Shown piece by piece: positions 6,901-13,806 of a stretch of 16,110 bases of DNA; position 1 is the stretch's first letter, and each line of letters begins with the position of its first letter. The stretch comes from Rhodospirillaceae bacterium. GTDB lineage: Bacteria; Pseudomonadota; Alphaproteobacteria; GCA-2731375. Location of the stretch: positions 1 to 16,110 of the forward strand of contig JABIWH010000062.1 in assembly GCA_018701215.1 (NCBI GenBank), read 5' to 3'. The position numbers and the translations under genes are program-made. The notes beneath the pieces are model-generated. The model did not search any database, was not told the origin of the DNA, and saw nothing but the letters and a program-made list of their open reading frames with translations.

Positions 6901-8092
6901 CGACGAGATGGAAATCCTGGAGCGGAACACTTATGCCCGCTTGCACGAATACCTGATGGGCAAGACGGCCTCGGGAGGTCCCAAGGCGATCAAGGCGGAT
7001 ACCCGCATCACGGAGAGCCTGCTGGCGGATTTGAGCCGCGGCCAATGGTGGCAGATCACTCTGTCCAACCAGAAAGCCATGGACGAGATCGAACAGCTGA
7101 ACAAACAGTTCGATCTGGCGCGCAAGGAACTGGAAGACCGCTTCGACAACAAGCTGGACAAATTGCAGCGCGGTGATGAACTGCTGCCCGGCGTGATGAA
7201 GATGGTCAAGGTCTTCGTCGCCGTGAAACGCAAGTTGCAGCCCGGCGACAAGATGGCGGGCCGGCACGGCAACAAGGGTGTGATTTCCAACATCGTGCCG
7301 ATCGAGGATATGCCCTATCTCGATGACGGCACCAACGTTGATATCGTTCTCAATCCCCTGGGCGTGCCTAGCCGCATGAACGTGGGACAGATCTTGGAGA
7401 CCCATTTGGGCTGGGCTTCGGCCGGTCTGGGTCTGCAAATCGGCGAACTGGTCGATCAAGTCCGCCGCGGCGGCAAGCAGGACGACCTGAAGAAGCACCT
7501 GAAGGTGGTTTACGGCGATGAGCAGTACAAGGATACCATCTCCGTCCTGAACGACGAACAGGTGCTGGAGTTGGGCGATAATCTGCGCAAGGGCGTGCCC
7601 ATGGCGACGCCGGTGTTCGATGGCGCCCATGAAGCCGATATCGTCACCATGCTGGGGCATGCGGGGCTGGAGGAATCCGGTCAGGTTACCCTGCATGACG
7701 GCCGCACCGGCGAGGCCTTCAAGCGTAAGGTAACGGTGGGCTACATCTATATGTTGAAGCTGCACCATCTGGTGGACGACAAGATCCATGCCCGATCGAT
7801 TGGCCCTTACTCCCTGGTGACCCAGCAACCGCTGGGCGGCAAGGCGCAATTCGGCGGTCAACGGTTTGGCGAGATGGAGGTCTGGGCCCTGCAGGCCTAT
7901 GGCGCGGCCTATACCTTGCAGGAAATGCTGACGGTGAAGTCGGACGATGTGGCTGGCCGGACCAAGGTTTACGAAGCCATCGTGCGCGGCGACGACGCGT
8001 TCGAGGCCGGTATTCCGGAATCCTTCAATGTGCTGGTGAAGGAAATGCGTTCGCTCTGCCTGAATGTAGAATTGTCGCAGAATAGTTACTGA
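3992..8092 (+). CDS. rpoB: DNA-directed RNA polymerase subunit beta
   Basis: RpoB forms one half of the RNA polymerase cleft and binds nucleotides, nascent RNA and rifampicin. The 1366 residues match the proteobacterial length (E. coli 1342). The N-terminus FTGRKRIRKSFGRI leads into the protrusion and lobes. The rifampicin pocket begins GSSQLSQFMDQTNPLSE at residue 517; by a +10 offset from E. coli, Q523, D526, H536, R539 and S541 are wild type. The E. coli N518 position is T528, which I treat as lineage variation. The motif DKMAGRHGNKGV near residues 1086-1097 holds the catalytic-site lysines, and the C-terminal clamp part ends LCLNVELSQNSY. The ATG at 3992 has GAGGA (3981-3985) six bases upstream. 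rpoC follows after a structured spacer. Confidence 0.99.
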   Translation: MSLTFTGRKRIRKSFGRIAEVAAMPNLIEVQKSSYDKFLQADIPEAERGDNGMNGVFQSVFPIKDFAETAELHYVKFNLEDPKYDVEECQQRGMTYAAPLKVTLRLIVFEVDEDTQAKSVLDIKEQEVYMGDMPLMTNNGTFVVNGTERVIVSQMHRSPGVFFDHDKGKTHSSGKFLFAARIIPYRGSWLDFEFDAKDLVFVRIDRRRKLPVTTLLQGIGLSAEEILSYFYRTVDYKYDSRKKGWRTVFEPERLRGLRAVRDLINAKNGDVIVEAGEKITPRRTRKLIEDGVKELLVTDEDLVGRYVAIDLIDESTGLVLAEAGEELTEELAVSLREGGINLIPTLDIDHVTVGAYIRNTLTADKNSTREQALIDIYRVMRPGEPPTVEAAQNLFNSMFFDSERYDLSSVGRVKLNARLGLDAEDTVRVLRIEDIMAVVKTLVDLKDGRGDIDDIDHLGNRRVRSVGELMENQYRIGLLRMERAIRERMSSVEIDSVMPHDLINAKPAAAAVREFFGSSQLSQFMDQTNPLSEITHKRRLSALGPGGLTRERAGFEVRDVHPTHYGRICPIETPEGPNIGLINSLATYARINRYGFIETPYRKVSGGRVGEEVLYLSAMEEGKYTIAQANAELDKRGRFVADLISCRVGDDFQMTAPENIEYMDVSPKQLVSVAAALIPFLENDDANRALMGSNMQRQAVPLLQAEAPLVGTGMEATVARDSGVSAVARRTGIVDQIDATRIIVRATDETDLSVSGVDIYNLLKFQRSNQNTCINQRPLVKVGDEVTAGDIIADGPSTELGELALGRNVLVAFMPWMGYNFEDSILISERIVRDDVFTSIHIEEFEVMARDTKLGPEEITRDIPNVGEEALRNLDEAGIVYIGAEVHPGDILCGKITPKGESPITPEEKLLRAIFGEKASDVRDTSLKLPPGVAGTVVEVRVFSRHGVDKDERALAIERDEIERLAKDRDDEMEILERNTYARLHEYLMGKTASGGPKAIKADTRITESLLADLSRGQWWQITLSNQKAMDEIEQLNKQFDLARKELEDRFDNKLDKLQRGDELLPGVMKMVKVFVAVKRKLQPGDKMAGRHGNKGVISNIVPIEDMPYLDDGTNVDIVLNPLGVPSRMNVGQILETHLGWASAGLGLQIGELVDQVRRGGKQDDLKKHLKVVYGDEQYKDTISVLNDEQVLELGDNLRKGVPMATPVFDGAHEADIVTMLGHAGLEESGQVTLHDGRTGEAFKRKVTVGYIYMLKLHHLVDDKIHARSIGPYSLVTQQPLGGKAQFGGQRFGEMEVWALQAYGAAYTLQEMLTVKSDDVAGRTKVYEAIVRGDDAFEAGIPESFNVLVKEMRSLCLNVELSQNSY

Positions 8093-8132
8093 TCCGGTGT
8101 GCGGAGGGTTCGCCCCGCGCACATCACGGATC
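8091..8132 (+). other. Two-part hairpin overlapping the rpoB stop codon
   Basis: GATCCG (8091-8096, including the last two bases of the rpoB stop) pairs with CGGATC (8127-8132). Stacked inside, GTGTGCGG (8097-8104) pairs with CCGCGCAC (8115-8122), then GG/CC past a bulged A, with loop GTTCG. The bases ATCA (8123-8126) bulge on the 3' side. GGCCTTTTGTT follows, a weak T-run. It could be a partial attenuator, pause or processing site between rpoB and rpoC. Confidence 0.5.
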
Positions 8133-8150
8133 GGCCTTTTGTTATCACGA

Positions 8151-8177
8151 GGCAGCCCTGAACCCTACGGGGCCGCC
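8151..8177 (+). other. Hairpin just before the rpoC ribosome binding site
   Basis: GGC (8151-8153) and GCCC (8155-8158) pair with GGGC (8170-8173) and GCC (8175-8177) across one A-C mismatch, with an 11-base loop. It ends six bases before the GGGAG of rpoC and could affect rpoC initiation. The case rests on pairing only. Confidence 0.3.
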
Positions 8178-8197
8178 GCAAATGGGAGATGGACCCC

Positions 8198-11100
8198 ATG
8201 AACGAACTGATGAGAATTTTTGGCCCGGCCACCACTTCGGCCGCCGACAACTTCGATCAGATCAAGATTTCAATCGCCAGCCCCGACCGCATCCGTTCGT
8301 GGTCGTTTGGTGAAATCAAGAAACCGGAGACCATCAACTACCGGACTTTCAAGCCGGAGCGTGACGGCCTGTTCTGTGCCCGGATCTTTGGCCCGATCAA
8401 GGATTACGAATGCCTGTGCGGTAAATACAAACGCATGAAGTTCAAAGGCATCGTCTGCGAGAAATGCGGCGTCGAGGTGACCCTCTCGAAGGTGCGCCGG
8501 GAACGCATGGGCCATATCGAGCTGGCCTCGCCAGTGGCGCATATCTGGTTCTTGAAATCCCTGCCGTCACGCATTGGTCTGTTACTGGATATGACCCTGC
8601 GGGATCTGGAGCGCGTGCTGTATTTCGAACACTATGTGGTGGTCGAGCCCGGCCTGACGCCCATGGAGCACATGCAGCTTCTGACAGAAGACGAATTTCT
8701 CGACGCCCAGGACGAATATGGCGAGGATGCGTTCTCCGCCGGCATTGGCGCCGAGGCGATCAAGGAAATTCTGACCCACGTCGACCTGGAGTCCGAGCGT
8801 ATCAAACTGCGCCAGGAGTTGGCTGAAACCACGTCGGAGCTGAAACCGAAAAAGATCGTCAAGCGGCTGAAGCTGATTGACGCTTTTATCGAATCCGGTA
8901 ACCGTCCGGAATGGATGATCCTGGAAGTGGTCCCCGTGATCCCGCCGGAGCTGCGCCCCCTGGTGCCGTTGGATGGTGGCCGTTTCGCGACCTCGGATCT
9001 GAACGATCTCTATCGCCGGGTTATCAACCGCAACAACCGTCTGAAACGGCTGATTGAACTGCGCGCGCCGGACATCATTGTCCGTAATGAAAAACGCATG
9101 TTGCAGGAATCCGTTGACGCCCTGTTTGATAACGGCCGCCGCGGCCGGGTTATCACGGGCGCCAACAAACGGCCCCTGAAGTCCTTGGCCGACATGCTGA
9201 AAGGCAAACAGGGCCGGTTCCGCCAGAACCTGTTGGGCAAGCGGGTGGATTACTCCGGCCGTTCGGTCATCGTGGTTGGTCCGGAGCTGAAATTGCACCA
9301 ATGCGGTCTGCCGAAAAAGATGGCGTTGGAGCTGTTCAAGCCGTTCATCTATTCCAATCTGGAAGTCGACGGTACCGCTGCGACCCTGAAGATGGCCAAG
9401 AAACTGGTCGAAAAAGAACGTCCCGAGGTCTGGGATATTCTGGAACGGGTGATCCGTGAGCATCCGATTATGCTGAACCGCGCCCCGACCCTGCATCGTC
9501 TGGGCATTCAGGCGTTCGAGCCGGTGCTGGTCGAAGGCAAGGCCATCCAATTGCATCCGCTGGTATGCGCCGCCTTCAACGCGGATTTCGACGGCGATCA
9601 GATGGCGGTGCACGTACCCCTTAGCCTGGAGGCTCAACTGGAAGCCCGGGTGCTGATGATGTCCACCAACAACATTCTCAGCCCCGCCAACGGCAAACCC
9701 ATCATCGTGCCCTCACAGGATATTGTCCTGGGCATTTATTATCTGACCATGGAAGTGCCCAGCGGACCGGGCGAAGGCATGGTCTTCGCCGATGTGGCGG
9801 AGATCGAGATGGCGTTGGATTCCGGCGCCATTAATCTGCATTCCAAAATCCGCGCCCGCTATCACACCGTTGATGAAAATGGCGAGGCGGTCACCCTGTT
9901 GCCAGAGACCACGGCGGGCCGCATGCTCATTGCGAACATCCTGCCGCGCCATCGGGCCATTCCCTTCGAGCTGGTCAACCGCTTGCTGACCAAGAAGGAA
10001 ATCAGCCAGGTAATCGACGAGATCTATCGTCATTGCGGCCAGAAGGACACAGTGATCTTTGCCGATCAATTGATGAAGCTTGGCTTCCGTCATGCCTGTC
10101 TGGCCGGCATTTCCTTTGGCAAGGACGATATGGTCGTGCCCGATACCAAGGAAGGTCTGGTTGATGAAACCCGTGATCTGGTCAAGGAATACGAGCAGCA
10201 ATATCAGGACGGCTTGATCACCCAAGGTGAAAAATACAACAAGGTGGTCGATGCCTGGGCCCAGTGCACGGACAAGGTCGCCGATGAGATGATGGATCGG
10301 ATCTCGTCCGAGGGACAGGATACCGGCAACATTAATTCGATCTGGATGATGGCGCATTCCGGTGCCCGTGGTTCGGCGGCGCAGATGAAGCAGCTGGCCG
10401 GCATGCGGGGCCTGATGGCCAAGCCGTCGGGCGAGATCATCGAAACGCCGATCATCTCGAACTTCAAGGAAGGCCTCTCGGTGCTGGAGTACTTCAACTC
10501 CACCCATGGCGCCCGTAAAGGCCTGGCCGATACCGCCCTGAAGACGGCCAACTCGGGCTATCTTACTCGCCGTCTGGTGGACGTGGCGCAGGATTGCACC
10601 GTGGTCGAAGAAGACTGCGGCACCGAAAACGGCATCACCATCAAGGAAGTGCTGGAAGGTGGCGACGTTGTTTCCTCGTTAGCGGAACGGGTCCTGGGCC
10701 GGACAGCGGCGGTCGATGTGGTCGATCCGGTCAGCAACAAAGTGCTGATCTCCGGCGGCACCATGATCGAGGAAGTGGAAACCGAAATTCTGGAGCAGGC
10801 GGGCATCCAGTCCCTGCTAATCCGCTCGGTTCTGACGTGTGAAATCCAATCCGGGGTTTGCGGCAAATGCTATGGCCGCGACTTGGCGCGGGGCACCAAG
10901 GTCAATATGGGTGAGGCGATCGGCGTGATCGCAGCTCAGTCGATCGGCGAGCCCGGCACGCAGCTAACCATGCGGACCTTCCACATCGGCGGTACCGCAC
11001 AGGTGGCTAACCAGTCCTCCATCGAGGCTTCGACGGATGCCACGGTGCGCATTGAAAACCGTGATGTGCTAACGGATTCAACGGACCGGCTGGTAGCTAT

Positions 11101-12376
11101 GGGCCGGGCCATGGAATTGCTGTTGATCGATGCCAATGACCGTGAGCGGGCCCGTTTCCGTATTCCATACGGGGCGCGGCTGATGGTCGATGACGGCGGT
11201 CAGGTTTCGAAGGGCGACAAGTTGGCGGAATGGGATCCATATACCCGGCCGATCATGACGGAACGGGATGGCTTGGTGAATTACCGCGACCTGGTCGAAG
11301 GCTCGACCATGCGGGAAGAAACCGATGAAGCCACCGGCATTTCCTATTGGGTGGTGGTGGATCACCGCGCCGGCAAGAAAGATTCCGAACTGCGCCCGCG
11401 AATTACCCTGCGTGACAAGAAGGGTGAGGTTGTCACCCTGCCGAATGATATGGAGGCACGTTACTTCCTGCCCCCCGACGCCATTCTCTCGGTGGAAGAC
11501 GGCTCGGAGGTGCATGCGGGCGATGTGCTAGCGCGCATTCCCATGGCGTCCGCCAGGACCCGCGATATTACAGGTGGTCTGCCCCGTGTGGCCGAGCTGT
11601 TCGAGGCCCGGCGTCCCAAGGATCATGCGATCATCGCCGAAAGCGATGGCTACGTGGAATTCGGCCGGGATTACAAGACCAAGCGCCGGATCATTGTCCG
11701 GCACGAGGATGAAACCGTCGAACCGACCGAGTATCTGGTGCCCAAGGGGCGTCACATCACGGTCCAGGAAGGTGATTTCATCCGCAAGGGCGAATACCTG
11801 TTGGACGGCAATCCGGCACCCCACGATATCCTGAAGGTTCAGGGTATCGAGGCTCTGGCGGCCTATCTGGTCAACGAGATCCAGGAGGTCTACCGGCTGC
11901 AGGGCGTGAAGATCAACGATAAGCATATCGAAGTGATCGTGCGCCAGATGTTGCAGAAGGTGGAAATCGAAGATGGTGGCGAAACCACTTTCCTGAAGGG
12001 CGAGCAGGTTGACCGGATCGAGTTGGATGAAGTCAACGCCCGCGATGTAGCCGAAGGGCGCAAGCCGGCGACGGCCAGCCCAGTGTTGCTGGGTATCACC
12101 AAGGCTTCGCTGCAGACCCGCTCGTTCGTATCCGCGGCCTCGTTCCAGGAAACCACACGGGTGCTGACGGAAGCCGCCGTGGTGGGCAAGGCGGACGATC
12201 TGATCGGCTTGAAAGAGAACGTCATCGTGGGCCGCTTGATCCCGGCCGGCACTGGCGCGCAATTGAGCCATCTGCGGGAGATCGCGCAGGAGCGTGATGC
12301 CGAAATCGAGGTTGCGAACACTGCGGCGTTGCCCGAGGCGGAAGACGAAGCGGAAGCCGCTGCTGGCGACGACTAG
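8198..12376 (+). CDS. rpoC: DNA-directed RNA polymerase subunit beta'
   Basis: RpoC is the catalytic large subunit of RNA polymerase. I start it at ATG 8198 (MNELMRIFG): GGGAG (8184-8188) is nine bases upstream of it but directly touches the alternative in-frame ATG at 8189, and MNELM is the usual alphaproteobacterial opening. This gives 1392 residues. The first zinc site is C72, C74, C87, C90. The Mg2+-binding motif NADFDGD is at 461-467. The second zinc site is C807, C881, C888, C891. The trigger loop includes LTMRTFHIGG, with M925 and H929. A long stretch between trigger-loop halves corresponds to the proteobacterial insertion. The tail is acidic (EAEDEAEAAAGDD). A strong terminator follows 16 bases after the stop. 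Confidence 0.98.
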   Translation: MNELMRIFGPATTSAADNFDQIKISIASPDRIRSWSFGEIKKPETINYRTFKPERDGLFCARIFGPIKDYECLCGKYKRMKFKGIVCEKCGVEVTLSKVRRERMGHIELASPVAHIWFLKSLPSRIGLLLDMTLRDLERVLYFEHYVVVEPGLTPMEHMQLLTEDEFLDAQDEYGEDAFSAGIGAEAIKEILTHVDLESERIKLRQELAETTSELKPKKIVKRLKLIDAFIESGNRPEWMILEVVPVIPPELRPLVPLDGGRFATSDLNDLYRRVINRNNRLKRLIELRAPDIIVRNEKRMLQESVDALFDNGRRGRVITGANKRPLKSLADMLKGKQGRFRQNLLGKRVDYSGRSVIVVGPELKLHQCGLPKKMALELFKPFIYSNLEVDGTAATLKMAKKLVEKERPEVWDILERVIREHPIMLNRAPTLHRLGIQAFEPVLVEGKAIQLHPLVCAAFNADFDGDQMAVHVPLSLEAQLEARVLMMSTNNILSPANGKPIIVPSQDIVLGIYYLTMEVPSGPGEGMVFADVAEIEMALDSGAINLHSKIRARYHTVDENGEAVTLLPETTAGRMLIANILPRHRAIPFELVNRLLTKKEISQVIDEIYRHCGQKDTVIFADQLMKLGFRHACLAGISFGKDDMVVPDTKEGLVDETRDLVKEYEQQYQDGLITQGEKYNKVVDAWAQCTDKVADEMMDRISSEGQDTGNINSIWMMAHSGARGSAAQMKQLAGMRGLMAKPSGEIIETPIISNFKEGLSVLEYFNSTHGARKGLADTALKTANSGYLTRRLVDVAQDCTVVEEDCGTENGITIKEVLEGGDVVSSLAERVLGRTAAVDVVDPVSNKVLISGGTMIEEVETEILEQAGIQSLLIRSVLTCEIQSGVCGKCYGRDLARGTKVNMGEAIGVIAAQSIGEPGTQLTMRTFHIGGTAQVANQSSIEASTDATVRIENRDVLTDSTDRLVAMGRAMELLLIDANDRERARFRIPYGARLMVDDGGQVSKGDKLAEWDPYTRPIMTERDGLVNYRDLVEGSTMREETDEATGISYWVVVDHRAGKKDSELRPRITLRDKKGEVVTLPNDMEARYFLPPDAILSVEDGSEVHAGDVLARIPMASARTRDITGGLPRVAELFEARRPKDHAIIAESDGYVEFGRDYKTKRRIIVRHEDETVEPTEYLVPKGRHITVQEGDFIRKGEYLLDGNPAPHDILKVQGIEALAAYLVNEIQEVYRLQGVKINDKHIEVIVRQMLQKVEIEDGGETTFLKGEQVDRIELDEVNARDVAEGRKPATASPVLLGITKASLQTRSFVSAASFQETTRVLTEAAVVGKADDLIGLKENVIVGRLIPAGTGAQLSHLREIAQERDAEIEVANTAALPEAEDEAEAAAGDD

Positions 12377-12392
12377 CGGCTGATTTTGCCTG

Positions 12393-12441
12393 AAAATTAC
12401 GGCCGGTGTTGGCGAATAGCTGACACCGGCCGTAAATTTTT
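12393..12441 (+). terminator. Intrinsic terminator of the rpoBC operon
   Basis: TTACGGCCGGTGT (12397-12409) and ACACCGGCCGTAA (12423-12435) are exact inverted repeats, and four more pairs (two of them G-T wobbles) close to a GAATA loop, for 17 pairs in all. A run of five T (12437-12441) follows, and AAAA (12393-12396) precedes the stem. It sits 16 bases past the rpoC stop, so it should end rpoBC transcription and separate it from rpsL. Confidence 0.93.
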
Positions 12442-12524
12442 GCGGCCAACGTTAGTGGAGATGCAGAAATAGGCTGAATACCGCCATTTTTCGATTTTTG
12501 CTGCGCTGCAAAAAAAGGCCGGGG

Positions 12525-12577
12525 TTTTGGTAAAATATTGGTTGACGTAAAGGGGGCGCATACATAGTATCCGCCAA
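12525..12577 (+). promoter_or_regulatory. Sigma70-type promoter of the rpsL-rpsG-fusA-tuf operon
   Basis: TTGACG (12542-12547) and TAGTAT (12565-12570) are separated by exactly 17 bases. AT-rich sequence directly upstream (TTTTGGTAAAATATT, 12525-12539) resembles an UP element. Transcription should start near A12576 or A12577. The bases between the -10 and the start are CCGCC, a GC-rich discriminator of the kind seen in ppGpp-repressed ribosomal promoters. Arms ATTGGTTG (12537-12544) and CAACCAAT (12575-12582) form an exact inverted repeat around the core promoter. The prediction rests on consensus match and position after a strong terminator. Confidence 0.8.
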
Positions 12578-12919
12578 CCAATTCGCGGCAGGTGGTAGCC
12601 GATGGAACGCGATGGTGCGGTGCTTTGCTATACCGTGCCATTGGCGGCTAAACACTGCGGCAGGTATCTAGGAAGACATAGCCGACGCGGTTATTTATTT
12701 GGGCCATTTTGGTCCAGTTTGATTTTGGCGGAGCCGGTTTTTGATGGCCATCCGCCGCGTTAGACCGTGTTCGTTTTGTCTTCTTGATGAAGTTCAGTGT
12801 GCTTTGTGTTTTTGGCGCGCATCTGGAAAGACCATGAAAGTGGCAAATTTCCGGGCGGAAGTGCGAAGAACGCGGCACGAATGATAACGATCTAGACACA
12901 GCTAAAGGATCGACAGCGC
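12577..12919 (+). promoter_or_regulatory. Long structured 5' leader of rpsL
   Basis: If transcription starts near 12577, about 343 bases precede rpsL. A 10-bp hairpin at 12612-12641 pairs ATGGTGCGGT with ACCGTGCCAT (two wobbles). Further on, ACGCGG (12685-12690) can pair with CCGCGT (12755-12760), while GGCGGA (12727-12732) can pair with TCCGCC (12751-12756). These two pairings share bases and exclude each other. GGGCC/GGTCC (12701-12715) forms a small inner hairpin. A 53-codon open frame runs 12602-12763. The ribosome binding site of rpsL is AAAGGA at 12904-12909. No known leader family was recognised. Confidence 0.45.
12602..12763 (+). other. Possible small open frame in the rpsL leader
   Basis: An ATG at 12602 opens 53 codons ending at TAG 12761-12763. 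The peptide begins MERDGAVLCYTVPLAA and includes a hydrophobic patch near residues 31-43. AGGTGG (12590-12595) lies six bases before the ATG, a passable ribosome binding site about 25 bases after the predicted transcript start. I recognise no family, and a frame this length can arise by chance. It overlaps the hairpins of the leader, so if translated it could act as a leader peptide. I do not count it as a gene. Confidence 0.15.
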
Positions 12920-13291
12920 ATGCCGACGATCAACCAACTGATCCGCAAACCGCGGCAAAAACCTAAAACCCGCAACAAGGTGCCGGCCTTGGAGGCCTGT
13001 CCGCAAAAGCGCGGCGTTTGCACGCGGGTCTATACGACCACGCCGAAAAAGCCGAACTCGGCCCTGCGTAAAGTCGCCCGGGTGCGCTTGACCAATGGTT
13101 TCGAGGTTACCTCGTATATTCCAGGCGAGGGCCATAACCTGCAGGAACATTCCGTGGTGATGATCCGCGGCGGCCGGGTCAAGGATTTGCCCGGTGTCCG
13201 TTATCACATCATTCGTGGCGTACTTGACACCCAGGGTGTCAAGGATCGCCGGCAGCGCCGGTCGAAATACGGCGCCAAGCGGCCGAAGTAG
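12920..13291 (+). CDS. rpsL: 30S ribosomal protein S12
   Basis: S12 lies at the decoding centre of the 30S subunit and controls accuracy and streptomycin response. At 123 residues it matches the family. The signature TTTPKKPNSALRKVARVRL (about residues 39-57) and GGRVKDLPGVRYH (84-96) are intact. K43 and K88, whose changes give streptomycin resistance elsewhere, are the sensitive wild type. D89, the residue modified by RimO in E. coli, is present. The ATG at 12920 follows AAAGGA (12904-12909) at a ten-base gap. Only 11 bases separate its stop from rpsG, so the long S7-binding intercistronic region of E. coli is absent. Its promoter is about 340 bases upstream. Confidence 0.98.
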   Translation: MPTINQLIRKPRQKPKTRNKVPALEACPQKRGVCTRVYTTTPKKPNSALRKVARVRLTNGFEVTSYIPGEGHNLQEHSVVMIRGGRVKDLPGVRYHIIRGVLDTQGVKDRRQRRSKYGAKRPK

Positions 13292-13302
13292 GGAGAGCCC
13301 GT

Positions 13303-13773
13303 ATGTCTCGTCGTCACCGCGCGGAAAAACGCGAAATTTTGCCCGATGCCAAATATGGCGACCGGGTGCTGACCAAGTTCATGAACAGCTTGATGATTCA
13401 TGGCAAAAAATCGACCGCTGAAGGTATCGTCTATGGCGCCTTCGACCGGATTGAGGAAAAAGCCCATCAAGATCCGGTGCAGGTATTTCATCAAGCACTG
13501 GAAAATGTGAAGCCGGCGATCGAAGTCCGTTCCCGCCGGGTTGGTGGCGCCACCTATCAGGTGCCCATCGAAGTGCGCTCCGACCGCAGCCAGGCGCTGG
13601 CCATTCGTTGGCTGATCGCCGCCGCGCGGGCCCGCTCCGAAAACACGATGGTGGAGCGCCTGTCGGGCGAGCTGCTAGATGCCGCGAATGCGCGCGGCAC
13701 TTCCGTAAAGAAACGGGAAGACACTCACCGTATGGCGGAGGCCAACCGGGCCTTCTCTCATTACCGCTGGTAA
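13303..13773 (+). CDS. rpsG: 30S ribosomal protein S7
   Basis: S7 starts assembly of the 30S head by binding the 3' domain of 16S rRNA and lies near the E site and mRNA exit. The 156-residue length is standard. It begins MSRRHRAEKREILPD, contains TKFMNSLMIHGKKSTAE near residues 24-40, and the beta-hairpin region VRSRRVGGATYQVPIEV near residues 75-91. It ends with NRAFSHYRW. The ATG at 13303 uses GGGAG (13291-13295), which overlaps the stop codon of rpsL, so the two are probably translationally coupled. fusA follows after 33 bases. In E. coli S7 is the operon's repressor; the matching site is not in the rpsL-rpsG gap here. Confidence 0.98.
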   Translation: MSRRHRAEKREILPDAKYGDRVLTKFMNSLMIHGKKSTAEGIVYGAFDRIEEKAHQDPVQVFHQALENVKPAIEVRSRRVGGATYQVPIEVRSDRSQALAIRWLIAAARARSENTMVERLSGELLDAANARGTSVKKREDTHRMAEANRAFSHYRW

Positions 13774-13806
13774 AGCGGTAGCAGCGGCAATAAGGACGAT
13801 TTGACG

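Noticed and set aside
6473..8122. 549-codon minus-strand open frame opposite the end of rpoB
   Set aside because: It has no recognisable family and is explained by GC-rich codon bias of rpoB.
12648..12899. 83-codon minus-strand open frame in the rpoC-rpsL spacer
   Set aside because: No ribosome binding site or family was recognised, and it is antisense to a likely leader RNA.
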